DNA of 56,103 nt, taken from an uncultured Allofournierella sp. Its GTDB lineage: Bacteria; Bacillota; Clostridia; Oscillospirales; Ruminococcaceae. The DNA lies in assembly GCA_944382775.1 (NCBI GenBank), contig CALWNI010000001.1, forward strand, positions 1 through 56,103, written 5' to 3'. This document shows, one piece after another, positions 33,074 to 41,704 of this stretch; position 1 is the first letter of the stretch, and every line of letters starts with the position of its first letter. The translations under genes and the position numbers were made by a program. The notes beneath the pieces were generated by a model, which saw nothing but the letters and a program-made list of their open reading frames with translations, made no database searches and was not told the origin of the DNA.

Positions 33074-33997
33074 TTAGCCCCACAGCGGGGAAGGATACAA
33101 ACCGGCGGTGGTTTTTTCTGCAATGGCAGCAACAACCATGGGTTTATCCTCTTTGTAAGTAACACCGTGCCAGCGGTCGGTGCTGTGTAGCACCTTTACC
33201 CGTGCCTTTTCTTCGCTGATTAAGGCACTGACAACGCTGGGTAGATAAAATTCTGCTTTTAGCGGATTTTCTACCAGTGCTTTATCCAAAAAGGCAGGGA
33301 AACGGGCGGCAATTTCATCCACAAAACTGCGGGTAAAGCCCCATAGATTCATCGAAACAACACTTTCGCCGGCAATGTCGGTCCAAGTGGCACCGTCATC
33401 TTCGGAATAATGAATGCCTTGGGCATAGGTTTCAATGCGGGTGCGTTCGGTAACGCTTTCCAGATAGCCGGAATCATCGGTAACGCAAACGCCGCGGGAT
33501 ACATACCCGTTTTCGGTAACAGTGTTTTTGAGCAGATAGCCCACCATGCTGTATTCGTAAACTTCATCATCCGCATGGGTGGACAGATAGTCATAAATCA
33601 ACTGAAAGGCTTCAGGGCCATAATAGTCATCGGCATTGATAACCGCAAAGGGTGCATCAATGGCAGCATCGGCACTTAAAATGGCGTGGCTGGTACCCCA
33701 AGGCTTGGTACGGCCTTCGGGAACAGCGTAACCTTGTGGCAGATTTTCCAGCTGCTGATAGGCATAACGAACTTCAATGTGCGGTGCAAGCCGTGCACCG
33801 ATGGTGCTTTTGAAAGCCTCTTCAATCTCGTGCTTGATGATAAATACAACGGTTTCAAATCCGGCACGCTTGGCATCAAATACCGAATAATCCAAAATAG
33901 CTTCGCCGCAATTGCCAACCGGGTCAATTTGTTTTAAACCACCGTAACGGCTGCCCATACCGGCGGCCATAACAACTAAAATGGGTTTCTTTTGCAA
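33074..33997 (-). CDS. Sugar-phosphate nucleotidyltransferase
   Basis: A 307-aa protein with the nucleotide-binding signature VVMAAGMGSRYGGLKQIDP at the N-terminus (residues 8-26), GTSHAILSADAAI and the metal-binding VINADDYYG. The Rossmann-like GT-A fold should activate a sugar phosphate to NDP-sugar. It lies 24 bp downstream of galE on the same strand, so the pair probably makes or converts UDP-sugars for surface glycans. Exact substrate is not clear; it is shorter than and distinct from classic GalU. Confidence 0.8.
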   Translation of the reverse strand: MQKKPILVVMAAGMGSRYGGLKQIDPVGNCGEAILDYSVFDAKRAGFETVVFIIKHEIEEAFKSTIGARLAPHIEVRYAYQQLENLPQGYAVPEGRTKPWGTSHAILSADAAIDAPFAVINADDYYGPEAFQLIYDYLSTHADDEVYEYSMVGYLLKNTVTENGYVSRGVCVTDDSGYLESVTERTRIETYAQGIHYSEDDGATWTDIAGESVVSMNLWGFTRSFVDEIAARFPAFLDKALVENPLKAEFYLPSVVSALISEEKARVKVLHSTDRWHGVTYKEDKPMVVAAIAEKTTAGLYPSPLWG

Positions 33998-34021
33998 GGG
34001 AAAACACTCCTTGTAAAATAA

Positions 34022-35041
34022 TTATTCTTTGTAACCGTTGGGGTTCATGCTCTGCCATTTCCAGCTGTCGGCACACATCTCTTCAATGCCGTATTCGGCT
34101 TCCCAACCCAACTCATTTTTAGCCTTGCTGGGGTCTGCCCAACACTCGGCGATATCACCGGGACGGCGGGGGTCAATCACATAGGGCAGGGTTTTTCCGC
34201 ATGCCTTTTCGTAAGCATGAATTACATCCAATACGCTGTAGCCGTGGCCGGTACCCAGATTGCAAACAAACAGGCCGGGTTTTTGCTCCAGCTTTTTAAT
34301 GGCGGCAACATGACCACGGGCCAGATCAACCACATGGATGTAATCGCGCACGCCGGTGCCGTCGGGAGTGGGGTAGTCGTTGCCGAATACATGAACCTTT
34401 TCCAACTTACCTACTGCAACCTTTGCAATGTAAGGTACCAGGTTGTTGGGAATACCGTTGGGGTCTTCGCCAATCAGGCCGCTTTTGTGTGCGCCAATGG
34501 GGTTGAAGTAACGCAGCAATGCCACATTCAATTCTGGGTCTGCAACGCAGCAGTCAGCCAGCATACGCTCGTTGAATACCTTGCTGGTGCCGTAAGGGTT
34601 GGTGGTTGCACCAACGGGGAAGTCCTCGGTAATGGGCACACTGGCAGGATCGCCGTAAACGGTAGCAGAAGAAGAAAATACAATGTTGTGTACACCGTGG
34701 CGGCGCATGGCATCCAATACAACCAAGGTGGTTTGCAGGTTGTTGGTGTAATATTCAATGGGTTTGGCTACGCTTTCGCCAACAGCTTTGTATGCTGCAA
34801 ACTGAATAACAGCATCAATATCCTTGTTGTTGGCAAACAGGGCTTCCACCTGTTCGGCATTGGTCAAGTCGACCTCAACAAAACGAAAATCTTTGCCGGA
34901 AATTTGGCGTACTCGCTCTACCGCAGCGGGACAAGAGTTGTAAAAATTGTCGGCTACAATAATATCGTAACCTGCTGCCAAAAGTTCCACACAAGTATGG
35001 CTGCCGATATATCCGGCACCACCACATACCAGAATTGCCAT
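34022..35041 (-). CDS. galE: UDP-glucose 4-epimerase
   Basis: A 339-aa SDR enzyme interconverting UDP-glucose and UDP-galactose. The NAD-binding motif is GGAGYIGSH (residues 7-15), the active-site serines are VFSSSATVYG (121-130) and the catalytic pair is Y150/K154 in NPYGTSKVFNE. DFPVGATTNPYG and the C-terminal RRPGDIAECWAD are typical of GalE. I moved the start to ATG 35041 (MAILVCGG); the frame continues to 35137, but that part is leader and terminator. GGAG lies ten bases before. Confidence 0.95.
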   Translation of the reverse strand: MAILVCGGAGYIGSHTCVELLAAGYDIIVADNFYNSCPAAVERVRQISGKDFRFVEVDLTNAEQVEALFANNKDIDAVIQFAAYKAVGESVAKPIEYYTNNLQTTLVVLDAMRRHGVHNIVFSSSATVYGDPASVPITEDFPVGATTNPYGTSKVFNERMLADCCVADPELNVALLRYFNPIGAHKSGLIGEDPNGIPNNLVPYIAKVAVGKLEKVHVFGNDYPTPDGTGVRDYIHVVDLARGHVAAIKKLEQKPGLFVCNLGTGHGYSVLDVIHAYEKACGKTLPYVIDPRRPGDIAECWADPSKAKNELGWEAEYGIEEMCADSWKWQSMNPNGYKE

Positions 35042-35080
35042 TGATAGGACACTCCATTCTATTTTAAATATTGTGGAAGC

Positions 35081-35100
35081 ACCGTTCTTAATAGAACGGT
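35081..35100. repeat. 8-4-8 inverted repeat upstream of galE
   Basis: ACCGTTCT-TAAT-AGAACGGT, perfect arms, 40 bases before the galE start. There is no T-run behind it on the minus strand, so it is not a terminator. It may be an operator or a leader hairpin of the galE unit. Confidence 0.55.
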
Positions 35101-35103
35101 ACA

Positions 35104-35150
35104 TAAAAAACGAGAAACCCAACGCATTTACAAACAATGGGATTCTCGTT
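35104..35150 (-). terminator. Terminator of the AraC gene
   Basis: AACGAGAATCCC / GGGTTTCTCGTT (minus strand) with one mismatch and an 18-base loop, followed by TTTTTT. It separates the AraC gene from galE. Confidence 0.75.
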
Positions 35151-35184
35151 GTTACATACAGTTTACGATAAAATTACGTTATCG

Positions 35185-36033
35185 TCAAATAGAGTTTTTC
35201 TCTTCGACATTTTGTGTCTGACGGCGATATTCTGCGGGAGAAAATCCGGTAGAACGCCGAAAACTTTGGCTGAAATAACTGGGGCTGGAAAAGCCCATTT
35301 GAATGCTGATTTCGTGAATGGGCGTATTGCCGGAAGAAAGCAGACGTTTGCTTTCGGCAATGCGGCGGTCAATTAGATAACTAATGGGGCTACATCCCAT
35401 TTCGCGGTTAAATACGTGAACCAGATAGTATTTGTTCAGGTTGGCGTATTGCGCCAGATGATCCAATGTTAAGGGCTCGGTAAAGTGTTCGTCGATGTAA
35501 AGGCGAACACGGGCACACTCACGCGCGCTTTTTCGGCTGGTAGAAACAGCCTTGGAATGTTGGCAGCGTCGACTTAACTGAAGAATAATAACATCTGTTA
35601 ATTTCTGACATAATTCCTCAAAATCATCTGATTTGTTAATTAATTCTGTTGAAATATCTTTCATGTAGGTACGAAAAATAGAGGCGTTTTCTTGCGCCGA
35701 AAGTAACGTATAATGATTTTCAGCAGAACCAAAAATACAAGGAGAACAAAGCTCTAATGTAAGAACTGACATTCCGTTGTTTCCCGCCCGAATGCCTTGG
35801 TGAACGACCTGTGGGTTAACTAAAATCAAATCATCCTGTTGTACCGGAACCAGTTCTTCCTCCAGCTGAAACCAACCTTCGCCCTCCAAAATATAAACCA
35901 GCTCGGTAAAAATATGGCTGTGGGGATTGCTTTGCCAAGAAGAGCCATATTCCACGGCAGTGGCGTGCAATAATTGGGTATTGGGAACCTTTGATTGCTT
36001 ACCCGACTTTTCATCAAAATAATGTGTAATCAA
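35185..36033 (-). CDS. AraC-family transcriptional regulator
   Basis: A 282-aa protein with an N-terminal cupin sensor (about 20-100: NPHSHIFTELVYILEGEGWF and QQDDLILVNPQVVHQG, the two His-rich cupin motifs) and a C-terminal double helix-turn-helix (about 170-275: EPLTLDHLAQYANLNKYYLV, then IHEISIQMGFSSPSYFSQSF). The cupin suggests a sugar or small-ligand effector. It is transcribed alone. The 357-bp region upstream holds several paired inverted motifs that may be its own or other regulatory sites; TTGACG-17-CATACT near 36213-36185 is only a weak promoter candidate. Confidence 0.9.
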   Translation of the reverse strand: MITHYFDEKSGKQSKVPNTQLLHATAVEYGSSWQSNPHSHIFTELVYILEGEGWFQLEEELVPVQQDDLILVNPQVVHQGIRAGNNGMSVLTLELCSPCIFGSAENHYTLLSAQENASIFRTYMKDISTELINKSDDFEELCQKLTDVIILQLSRRCQHSKAVSTSRKSARECARVRLYIDEHFTEPLTLDHLAQYANLNKYYLVHVFNREMGCSPISYLIDRRIAESKRLLSSGNTPIHEISIQMGFSSPSYFSQSFRRSTGFSPAEYRRQTQNVEEKNSI

Positions 36034-36213
36034 AAGATTGCAACTCCTTTGCTATGAAAATAAACAAAGCGTAAAATAACAGAAAGCAGTTTAGGAACGT
36101 TGACGTTAAAGAATCAGCTGCTTACTAGGATGCAATCTTTAAAGTCGAATTTTCAGTACGCTTTGTATAACATGTGTATCTCTAAGTATGCAACTTGTTG
36201 GGCGTAACGTCAA
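36033..36213. repeat. Three interleaved inverted-repeat pairs upstream of the AraC gene
   Basis: Pairs: AAAGATTGCA (36033-36042) with TGCAATCTTT (36131-36140); ACAAAGCGTA (36064-36073) with TACGCTTTGT (36157-36166); TTGACGTTA (36100-36108) with TAACGTCAA (36205-36213). The partners come in the same order as the first copies, with offsets of about 98, 93 and 105 bases, so they do not nest into one hairpin. AACGT/ACGTT recurs. No protein is encoded in 36034-36390. Confidence 0.6.
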
Positions 36214-36323
36214 GTACAAAAGTGCAAAGTAACGAATAATAGCGGTTTATGTCAAATTTTGCGAATTGAAAAAATGAACGGTAAAAAGGTTAATTTAATG
36301 CAGTAAATTTGTTGGTGTTCATA

Positions 36324-36352
36324 TTGAACCCATGTGGGGAGTGGGGTATAAT
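36324..36352 (+). promoter_or_regulatory. Promoter of the SGNH hydrolase operon
   Basis: TTGAAC (36324-36329), 17-bp spacer, perfect TATAAT (36347-36352). Leads to the ATG at 36418. Confidence 0.75.
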
Positions 36353-36417
36353 GAAACCAATGCAATAAAAGAAAAACGAAGCAAAATCAAGTGATATTCA
36401 TTAGGGAGAGGAAATGT

Positions 36418-37428
36418 ATGCCGACCTATCGTGAGTTTCGAGAACAAATAAAACGCCGGCAGCGCAAGCGTATGGTAAGGCGCGGAATTATTGTTCTGCT
36501 GGCAATGCTTGGCGTACTGGTTGCGGCAGTAGCAGCAATAAAAATATGGGCACAAAAGCACCCTGCCTCGGTGCAAACACAAACGAATTCAATCCAATCA
36601 CAAAGTACCGCACAAAACGATGTATCAACAAGTGAATCAACAACCGAAAGCCAACAAGCAGTGGATTCACAGGTGAATTGGAATGTTTCGTATCCGATTG
36701 AAAAAACCTTAGACCAAACCATTCGCATGCCGGATTTTCGTATGCTTGCCTTACCGGAAAACGGACAGGTTGATATGAAATACTTTGACCGAACCGCAAT
36801 TTTGGGCGACAGCGTAAGCCAAGGCTGGAATGTGTTTAATACATCGGATATGAAAGAACATGCCTTTATCTGCGCCTACAAAAACATTGGCCCCAGCCAG
36901 GTTGTCAACAATGAAATGGCGGACCCGGGCACAGGTTCCGGCCGTGAACAGGAGCCGATTTTTGATACCATTATCAACAGCAAACCCAAACGGCTGTACA
37001 TTTTGTTGGGAACCAATGCACTGGTACGCAACGATGAAACATCGGAACAATCTTATCTGGCGTATTATGGCCAGATGCTGGATAAATTCCGTGAGGCTTT
37101 GGGCAGCGAGGTTGCAATTTATGTGCAGTCGGTCACACCGGTACGGCCGGGAGTAAGTCAGCCGGGATTGTATAAAGAGCGCATTCAGCAGGTCAATAAT
37201 AAGTTGGCACAGCTGGCAGTGGAAAAGGGTTGCTATTTCATCAATCTGCATGAAATTCTGGCAGATGAAAACGGTGATTTGCGCGCCGACTTGGCAGCAG
37301 CCGATGGGGTGCATTTAAACGAAACCGCCTACCCGCTGATTCGGGATTATCTCACAACCCATACCGCGTATCATCCGGAAAATCCCTATCTGCCCGGGAG
37401 CCCGTACTACAAAGCACCCACAGAATAA
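36418..37428 (+). CDS. Membrane-anchored SGNH/GDSL hydrolase, copy 1
   Basis: A 336-aa protein with a basic N-terminus, one membrane anchor (about 20-42), a Ser/Thr/Gln-rich spacer (to about 90) and an extracellular SGNH domain. Block I is ILGDSVSQGWNV (catalytic Ser), block III is LLGTNALV (Asn) and block V is DGVHLNETAY (Asp and His). The start is ATG 36418 with GAGAGG upstream. Copy 2 follows after 33 bp. Such enzymes add or remove O-acetyl groups on surface polymers; the target is unknown. Confidence 0.83.
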   Translation: MPTYREFREQIKRRQRKRMVRRGIIVLLAMLGVLVAAVAAIKIWAQKHPASVQTQTNSIQSQSTAQNDVSTSESTTESQQAVDSQVNWNVSYPIEKTLDQTIRMPDFRMLALPENGQVDMKYFDRTAILGDSVSQGWNVFNTSDMKEHAFICAYKNIGPSQVVNNEMADPGTGSGREQEPIFDTIINSKPKRLYILLGTNALVRNDETSEQSYLAYYGQMLDKFREALGSEVAIYVQSVTPVRPGVSQPGLYKERIQQVNNKLAQLAVEKGCYFINLHEILADENGDLRADLAAADGVHLNETAYPLIRDYLTTHTAYHPENPYLPGSPYYKAPTE

Positions 37429-37461
37429 CAAACGAGCATATGCATAAAGATAGGAGAAAGC

Positions 37462-38472
37462 ATGGCAAACAGCTATCGTGAATTTAATCAACAACCAAGA
37501 ACACGGGCACGCCGCAACCAAAACAAAACACAGCGCATGGCAGCGTTTGTGATTATGGTTATTTTGGTTTTGGCTGTGTCGGGATTTATCACCTTGATTA
37601 TTGAATCGCTTAGCGGTTCCAACCAAGATGCAAGTGCCCAGCCCGAACCCGTTACACCGGGGATTTCGGGCAGTGTGTTGGCACCCTTGCCCATGGAAAA
37701 TCCGGTGGTGGAAGTGAATGAAACCGGATTTGAGCATATGGGCCCGGTACAGCAAACCCAAAATTACAGCATTAAAACCTTAACGTATGAGGATTTGTGC
37801 CAGCCGGAATGCGGTCTTGTGGACAGCACGGCTTATTTCCCTAATGTAATGTTTTTGGGTGACAGTGTAACCGAAGGTTTGGCACTGTATGAAAACCCTG
37901 CCAAAGATGTGGCAACGGTGGGCGGCTACCGTGGTGCCGTGCCCAGCGATATTGTAAACCGCAAGATTATGGGCCGTTATCTGGATACCCAGCGTACCGA
38001 CGAGGTTCCGCTGGAGGTTATGGCACAAAAGCAGCCCAAGGTGGTTTATTTGATGTTTGGTGCCAACGCTTTGGCAAACAGTTCGGACGAATCGGTGGAA
38101 AAGGGCTATTTTGCCTATTATCGTCAGATGATTGCGGCAATTCGCGAGGTTGCAGGGCAGGATGTTGTGATTTATGTGCAGTCCATGACACCGGTAACAA
38201 CCGATTACACCAACGCAAACTTAAACAACGAGCGCATCCAGCGCATCAATCAGCAGTTGGCACAAATGGCTTTGGAAGAGGGTTGCCACTATCTAAATGT
38301 ATACAGTGCCTTGGTGGACGAAAGCGGCGGATTGAATCCCAGCTACACAACCGAAGGCTTGCACATGAATGCAGCAGGGTACAAAGCTTGGATTGATTAT
38401 CTGCTGCGCCATGTGGCATATAGTCCCGATGTTCCCTATGTAATGGGCAGCGAGTATTACATTGCCAAATAA
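37462..38472 (+). CDS. Membrane-anchored SGNH/GDSL hydrolase, copy 2
   Basis: A 336-aa paralogue of the upstream protein. It has an anchor at about 26-48, a Pro-rich spacer and blocks FLGDSVTEGLAL, MFGANALANS and EGLHMNAAGY; the Asp of block V is Glu (TEGLHMN) in contrast to copy 1 (ADGVHLN). The shared signature IYVQS(V/M)TPV and matching ERIQ...LAQ(L/M)A..EGC segments show a tandem duplication. AGGAGAAAGC precedes ATG. Both copies also share a short conserved C-terminus (PYLPGSPYY / PYVMGSEYY). Confidence 0.82.
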   Translation: MANSYREFNQQPRTRARRNQNKTQRMAAFVIMVILVLAVSGFITLIIESLSGSNQDASAQPEPVTPGISGSVLAPLPMENPVVEVNETGFEHMGPVQQTQNYSIKTLTYEDLCQPECGLVDSTAYFPNVMFLGDSVTEGLALYENPAKDVATVGGYRGAVPSDIVNRKIMGRYLDTQRTDEVPLEVMAQKQPKVVYLMFGANALANSSDESVEKGYFAYYRQMIAAIREVAGQDVVIYVQSMTPVTTDYTNANLNNERIQRINQQLAQMALEEGCHYLNVYSALVDESGGLNPSYTTEGLHMNAAGYKAWIDYLLRHVAYSPDVPYVMGSEYYIAK

Positions 38473-38482
38473 AGTTATAAAC

Positions 38483-38524
38483 AAATCCCCGCCCTACTTG
38501 TGGAAAAGTAGAGCGGGGATTTTT
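38483..38524. terminator. Bidirectional terminator between SGNH copy 2 and fhs
   Basis: AAATCCCCGC-c-CTACT / AGTAG-a-GCGGGGATTTTT with a 10-base central loop; serves two converging genes. Confidence 0.88.
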
Positions 38525-38539
38525 CTGTAATGATGAATT

Positions 38540-40201
38540 TTAGAAAAGACCGATGATGCGACCGTTTTCATCCACATCAATGGATTCGGCAGCGGGTTTT
38601 TTGGGCAAACCGGGCATGGTCATGATATTACCCATAATAATAACCACAAATCCGGCGCCGGCCGACAAACGAACATCCCGAACTGTCATGGTAAATCCTT
38701 CGGGTGCGGCCAAAAGTTTTGCGTCATCGCTAAAGGAATATTGGGTTTTTGCAATGCAAACGGGCAGGTTGCCATAACCCATTGCCTCAATTTCAGCAAT
38801 AGCCTTTTGTGCGGCAGGATTCCACACTACGTCCTTTGCGCGGTAGATTTTTTGGGCTACTGCACGCACCTTATCTTGCAGGGGCATTTCGTCCGGGTAG
38901 GTAAAGTGAATTGCAGTGTTCTCCTGCATAATATCCAAAACTGTTTGGGCAAGTGCCAATCCGCCTTGGCTGCCCTTTGCAAATACCTCAGCCAAAGCAC
39001 AAGGTACCCCAATTTCAGCACATAGTTCCTTTAAGCAATCATGCTCTGCCGCAGTATCGGTGGGGAATGCGTTGATGGCAACGCAAACAGGCAGGCCAAA
39101 GTTTTGAATGTTCTCAACGTGGCGGCGCAGGTTTGCAGCACCTGCGGTCAGATACTCCAGGCTTTCCACGCCCAGTTGCTCTTTGGGGCAGCCGCCATGG
39201 TGCTTCAATGCACGAACGGTGGCAACAATAACAACCGCATTGGGAGAAAGTCCGGTTTTGCGGCACTTGATATCCAGGAATTTCTCGGCACCCAAATCAG
39301 CACCGAAGCCGGCTTCGGTTACCACATAATCTGCCAGATTTAAGCTGAGCTGTGTGGCCATAGCACTGTTGCAGCCGTGGGCGATGTTGGCAAAGGGACC
39401 GCCGTGAATAATGGCAGGATTATGCTCCAAGGTCTGTACCAGGTTGGGGTCAAAGGCATCTTTTAACAGTGCGGTCATTGCACCGGCTGCGCCAATTTGC
39501 CCGGCGGTTACCGGTTCGCCGCTGTAGCTGTAAGCCACCACAATGCGGGAAAGCCGCTCTTTTAAGTCGGCCAAATCGGTTGCCAAACAGAAAATTGCCA
39601 TCACTTCGCTGGCAACGGTAATATCGAAACCATCTTCACGGGGAACACCGTTCACCTTGCCGCCCAGTCCGTCGGTAACAAAACGAAGCTGGCGGTCGTT
39701 CATATCCACGCAGCGTTTCCAAACAATGCGGCGGGGGTCGATGTTGTAGGGGTTGCCTTGGTATACGCTGTTGTCTACCATGGCAGCCAACAGGTTATTT
39801 GCTGCACCAATGGCGTGCAAATCGCCGGTGAAATGCAGGTTAATGTCCTCCATGGGAACAACCTGAGCGTAACCACCGCCGGCCGCACCGCCTTTTACAC
39901 CGAATACGGGGCCAAGGCTGGGCTCGCGCAAACACAGCATGGTTTGTTTTCCCAAAGCGTTTAAGCTATCAGCCAAACCGGTGCTGATGGTGGTTTTTCC
40001 CTCACCCGCAGGGGTAGGGCTGATAGCAGTAACCAAAATCAATTTGCCTTGCTTACCAGACTGTTTGGCAAGTTTGTGGTCAATTTTGGCTTTGTATTTG
40101 CCATAAAGATTTATGTTATCTTCGGTCAGACCAAGTTGATTTGCTACCTGAGAAATGGGAAGCAGGGTGGCTTCCTGTGCGATTTGGATATCCGATTTCA
40201 T
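38540..40201 (-). CDS. fhs: Formate--tetrahydrofolate ligase
   Basis: A 553-aa enzyme forming 10-formyl-THF from formate, ATP and THF, for purine and one-carbon metabolism or the Wood-Ljungdahl methyl branch. The ATP-binding loop is [11 protein letters not shown] (61-71). [23 protein letters not shown], split across the THF site, and the HFTGDLHAI motif are diagnostic. I chose the ATG at 40201, nine bases after AAAGGATG; an ATG three codons earlier overlaps that site. No other Wood-Ljungdahl genes are in the window. Confidence 0.96.
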   Translation of the reverse strand: MKSDIQIAQEATLLPISQVANQLGLTEDNINLYGKYKAKIDHKLAKQSGKQGKLILVTAISPTPAGEGKTTISTGLADSLNALGKQTMLCLREPSLGPVFGVKGGAAGGGYAQVVPMEDINLHFTGDLHAIGAANNLLAAMVDNSVYQGNPYNIDPRRIVWKRCVDMNDRQLRFVTDGLGGKVNGVPREDGFDITVASEVMAIFCLATDLADLKERLSRIVVAYSYSGEPVTAGQIGAAGAMTALLKDAFDPNLVQTLEHNPAIIHGGPFANIAHGCNSAMATQLSLNLADYVVTEAGFGADLGAEKFLDIKCRKTGLSPNAVVIVATVRALKHHGGCPKEQLGVESLEYLTAGAANLRRHVENIQNFGLPVCVAINAFPTDTAAEHDCLKELCAEIGVPCALAEVFAKGSQGGLALAQTVLDIMQENTAIHFTYPDEMPLQDKVRAVAQKIYRAKDVVWNPAAQKAIAEIEAMGYGNLPVCIAKTQYSFSDDAKLLAAPEGFTMTVRDVRLSAGAGFVVIIMGNIMTMPGLPKKPAAESIDVDENGRIIGLF

Positions 40202-40415
40202 GGTATTCATCCTTTCTGATGGCGGGTGACCATAACGTAAAAAACAACATGCAGCAACCACTGCACTTTAATCCTACCAAAAGTGACATTGTGTTACAAG
40301 CAAAAATAAAGAAGTAACACTTTATCTCGAAAAAATTAACTAAGAATCTATGGCAAATTGCCAGTTTTTCGCAGGCAGAATCCTAGGTTTTTGGCTGTAC
40401 GAATTTTTGGGTGTG

Positions 40416-40424
40416 TGATATACT
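40416..40424 (+). promoter_or_regulatory. Extended -10 promoter of the nifS-thiI-cinA operon
   Basis: TGATATACT: an extended -10 (TGn plus TATACT at 40419-40424), 80 bases before the start codon; the -35 is weak. Confidence 0.5.
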
Positions 40425-40504
40425 TATTCTGTATGATTATTTACCTTGTATGCGGATGAAAAACGCATCTTTCGATAACAACGGCAAGGCGAAGGGAAAG
40501 AAGC

Positions 40505-41674
40505 ATGTTACAAAACGAAACACTGCATTATCTGGACAATGCAGCCACTACTATGGTAAACCCGGCGGTGGCAGAGTCCATTCACAAAACCATGTTGGAG
40601 CATTGGGCAAACCCGTCCAGCTTGTATACACCCGGTTATGAAAGCAAAAAGCTGCTGGAAAAAGCACGGGCAGCGGTTGCCAAAACCTTGGGCGCATCGG
40701 CAGAAGAGATTTTTTTCACCGGATGCGGAAGCGAGAGCAACAACATTGGTATTTTGGGTGCAGTGTTGGCGCGCCGCAGTTGGGGCAACCGCATTGTAGT
40801 CAGCGGATACGAACATCCCAGTGTGGCGTTGCCCGTTGAGCGGCTGCGTCAGCAGGGGTTTGATGTGGTTGTGATTGAGCCGGACGAAGAAGGGCATATT
40901 GCAATCGAAGATTTTGTGCAGGCGGTGGACAAAAATACAATTTTGGTTACCTGTATGCATGTAAACAACGAAATCGGCGCAGTGGTGGATGTGAACACCT
41001 TGGCACAGCGTGTCAAAGAAAAAAATCCCCGAACCGCTGTACATGTGGACGGAGTGCAGGCATGGTTGCGGATGCCCATCAACCTGCAATGGATTGACAG
41101 CTATGCAGTAAGCGGTCATAAAATCCATGCACCCAAAGGCGTGGGTGCCTTGTATTTGCGCAAAGGTTACAACATCCAGCCGCCGTATCTGGGCGGTGGA
41201 CAGGAAAAGGGAAAAGGCGGTGGTCAAGAAGTTGGCGTGCGCCCCGGTACCGAAAATATTCCCTATGCGGTGGGCTTGGCAAAAGCAGCCGTTACCCTGC
41301 ATAAGACCTTGAAAGAACGCGAAAAGCATTTGAGCGGGTTGAATGCGTATTTGCGCCAAGGTTTGGCAGAACTACCTGAAGTGGTTCTGAACAGCCCGCA
41401 AGATGCCGTTGCCGAAGTGGTGAACTTTAGCACAAACTGCATCAAAAGCGAAACCATGCTGCATTTTCTGGAGCGTAAAAACATCTATGTTTCCAGCGGT
41501 TCGGCCTGTTCCAAAGGTGGCGCAAGCCATACCTTGCAGGCAATGGGGTTGTCCGCACTGCGTGCAGATACCGCAATTCGCGTTAGCTTTTGTGCAGACA
41601 ATACCAAGCAAGATGTGGATGCACTGTTGCAAGAGTTAAAACAGGGCCTTGCAACCTTGGCCCGTATTAAGTAA
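40505..41674 (+). CDS. Cysteine desulfurase, NifS/IscS family
   Basis: A 389-aa PLP enzyme that takes sulfur from cysteine. YLDNAATTMVNPAV is the N-terminal signature, H104 (GYEHPS) stacks on PLP, K206 (SGHKIHAPKG) binds PLP, and C335 lies in the short SSGSACSKG loop. It is directly upstream of thiI (30-bp gap), the position of the dedicated sulfur donor for 4-thiouridine in tRNA (NifZ in Bacillus). AAGGGAAAGAAGC precedes ATG. Confidence 0.92.
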   Translation: MLQNETLHYLDNAATTMVNPAVAESIHKTMLEHWANPSSLYTPGYESKKLLEKARAAVAKTLGASAEEIFFTGCGSESNNIGILGAVLARRSWGNRIVVSGYEHPSVALPVERLRQQGFDVVVIEPDEEGHIAIEDFVQAVDKNTILVTCMHVNNEIGAVVDVNTLAQRVKEKNPRTAVHVDGVQAWLRMPINLQWIDSYAVSGHKIHAPKGVGALYLRKGYNIQPPYLGGGQEKGKGGGQEVGVRPGTENIPYAVGLAKAAVTLHKTLKEREKHLSGLNAYLRQGLAELPEVVLNSPQDAVAEVVNFSTNCIKSETMLHFLERKNIYVSSGSACSKGGASHTLQAMGLSALRADTAIRVSFCADNTKQDVDALLQELKQGLATLARIK

Positions 41675-41704
41675 TAAGTTTCCGATTATAAGGAGTTAAG
41701 CAAA

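Noticed and set aside
40291-40320. GTGTTAC / GTAACAC inverted repeat upstream of fhs
   Set aside because: Seven-base arms with a 16-base gap are expected by chance in a region of this size.
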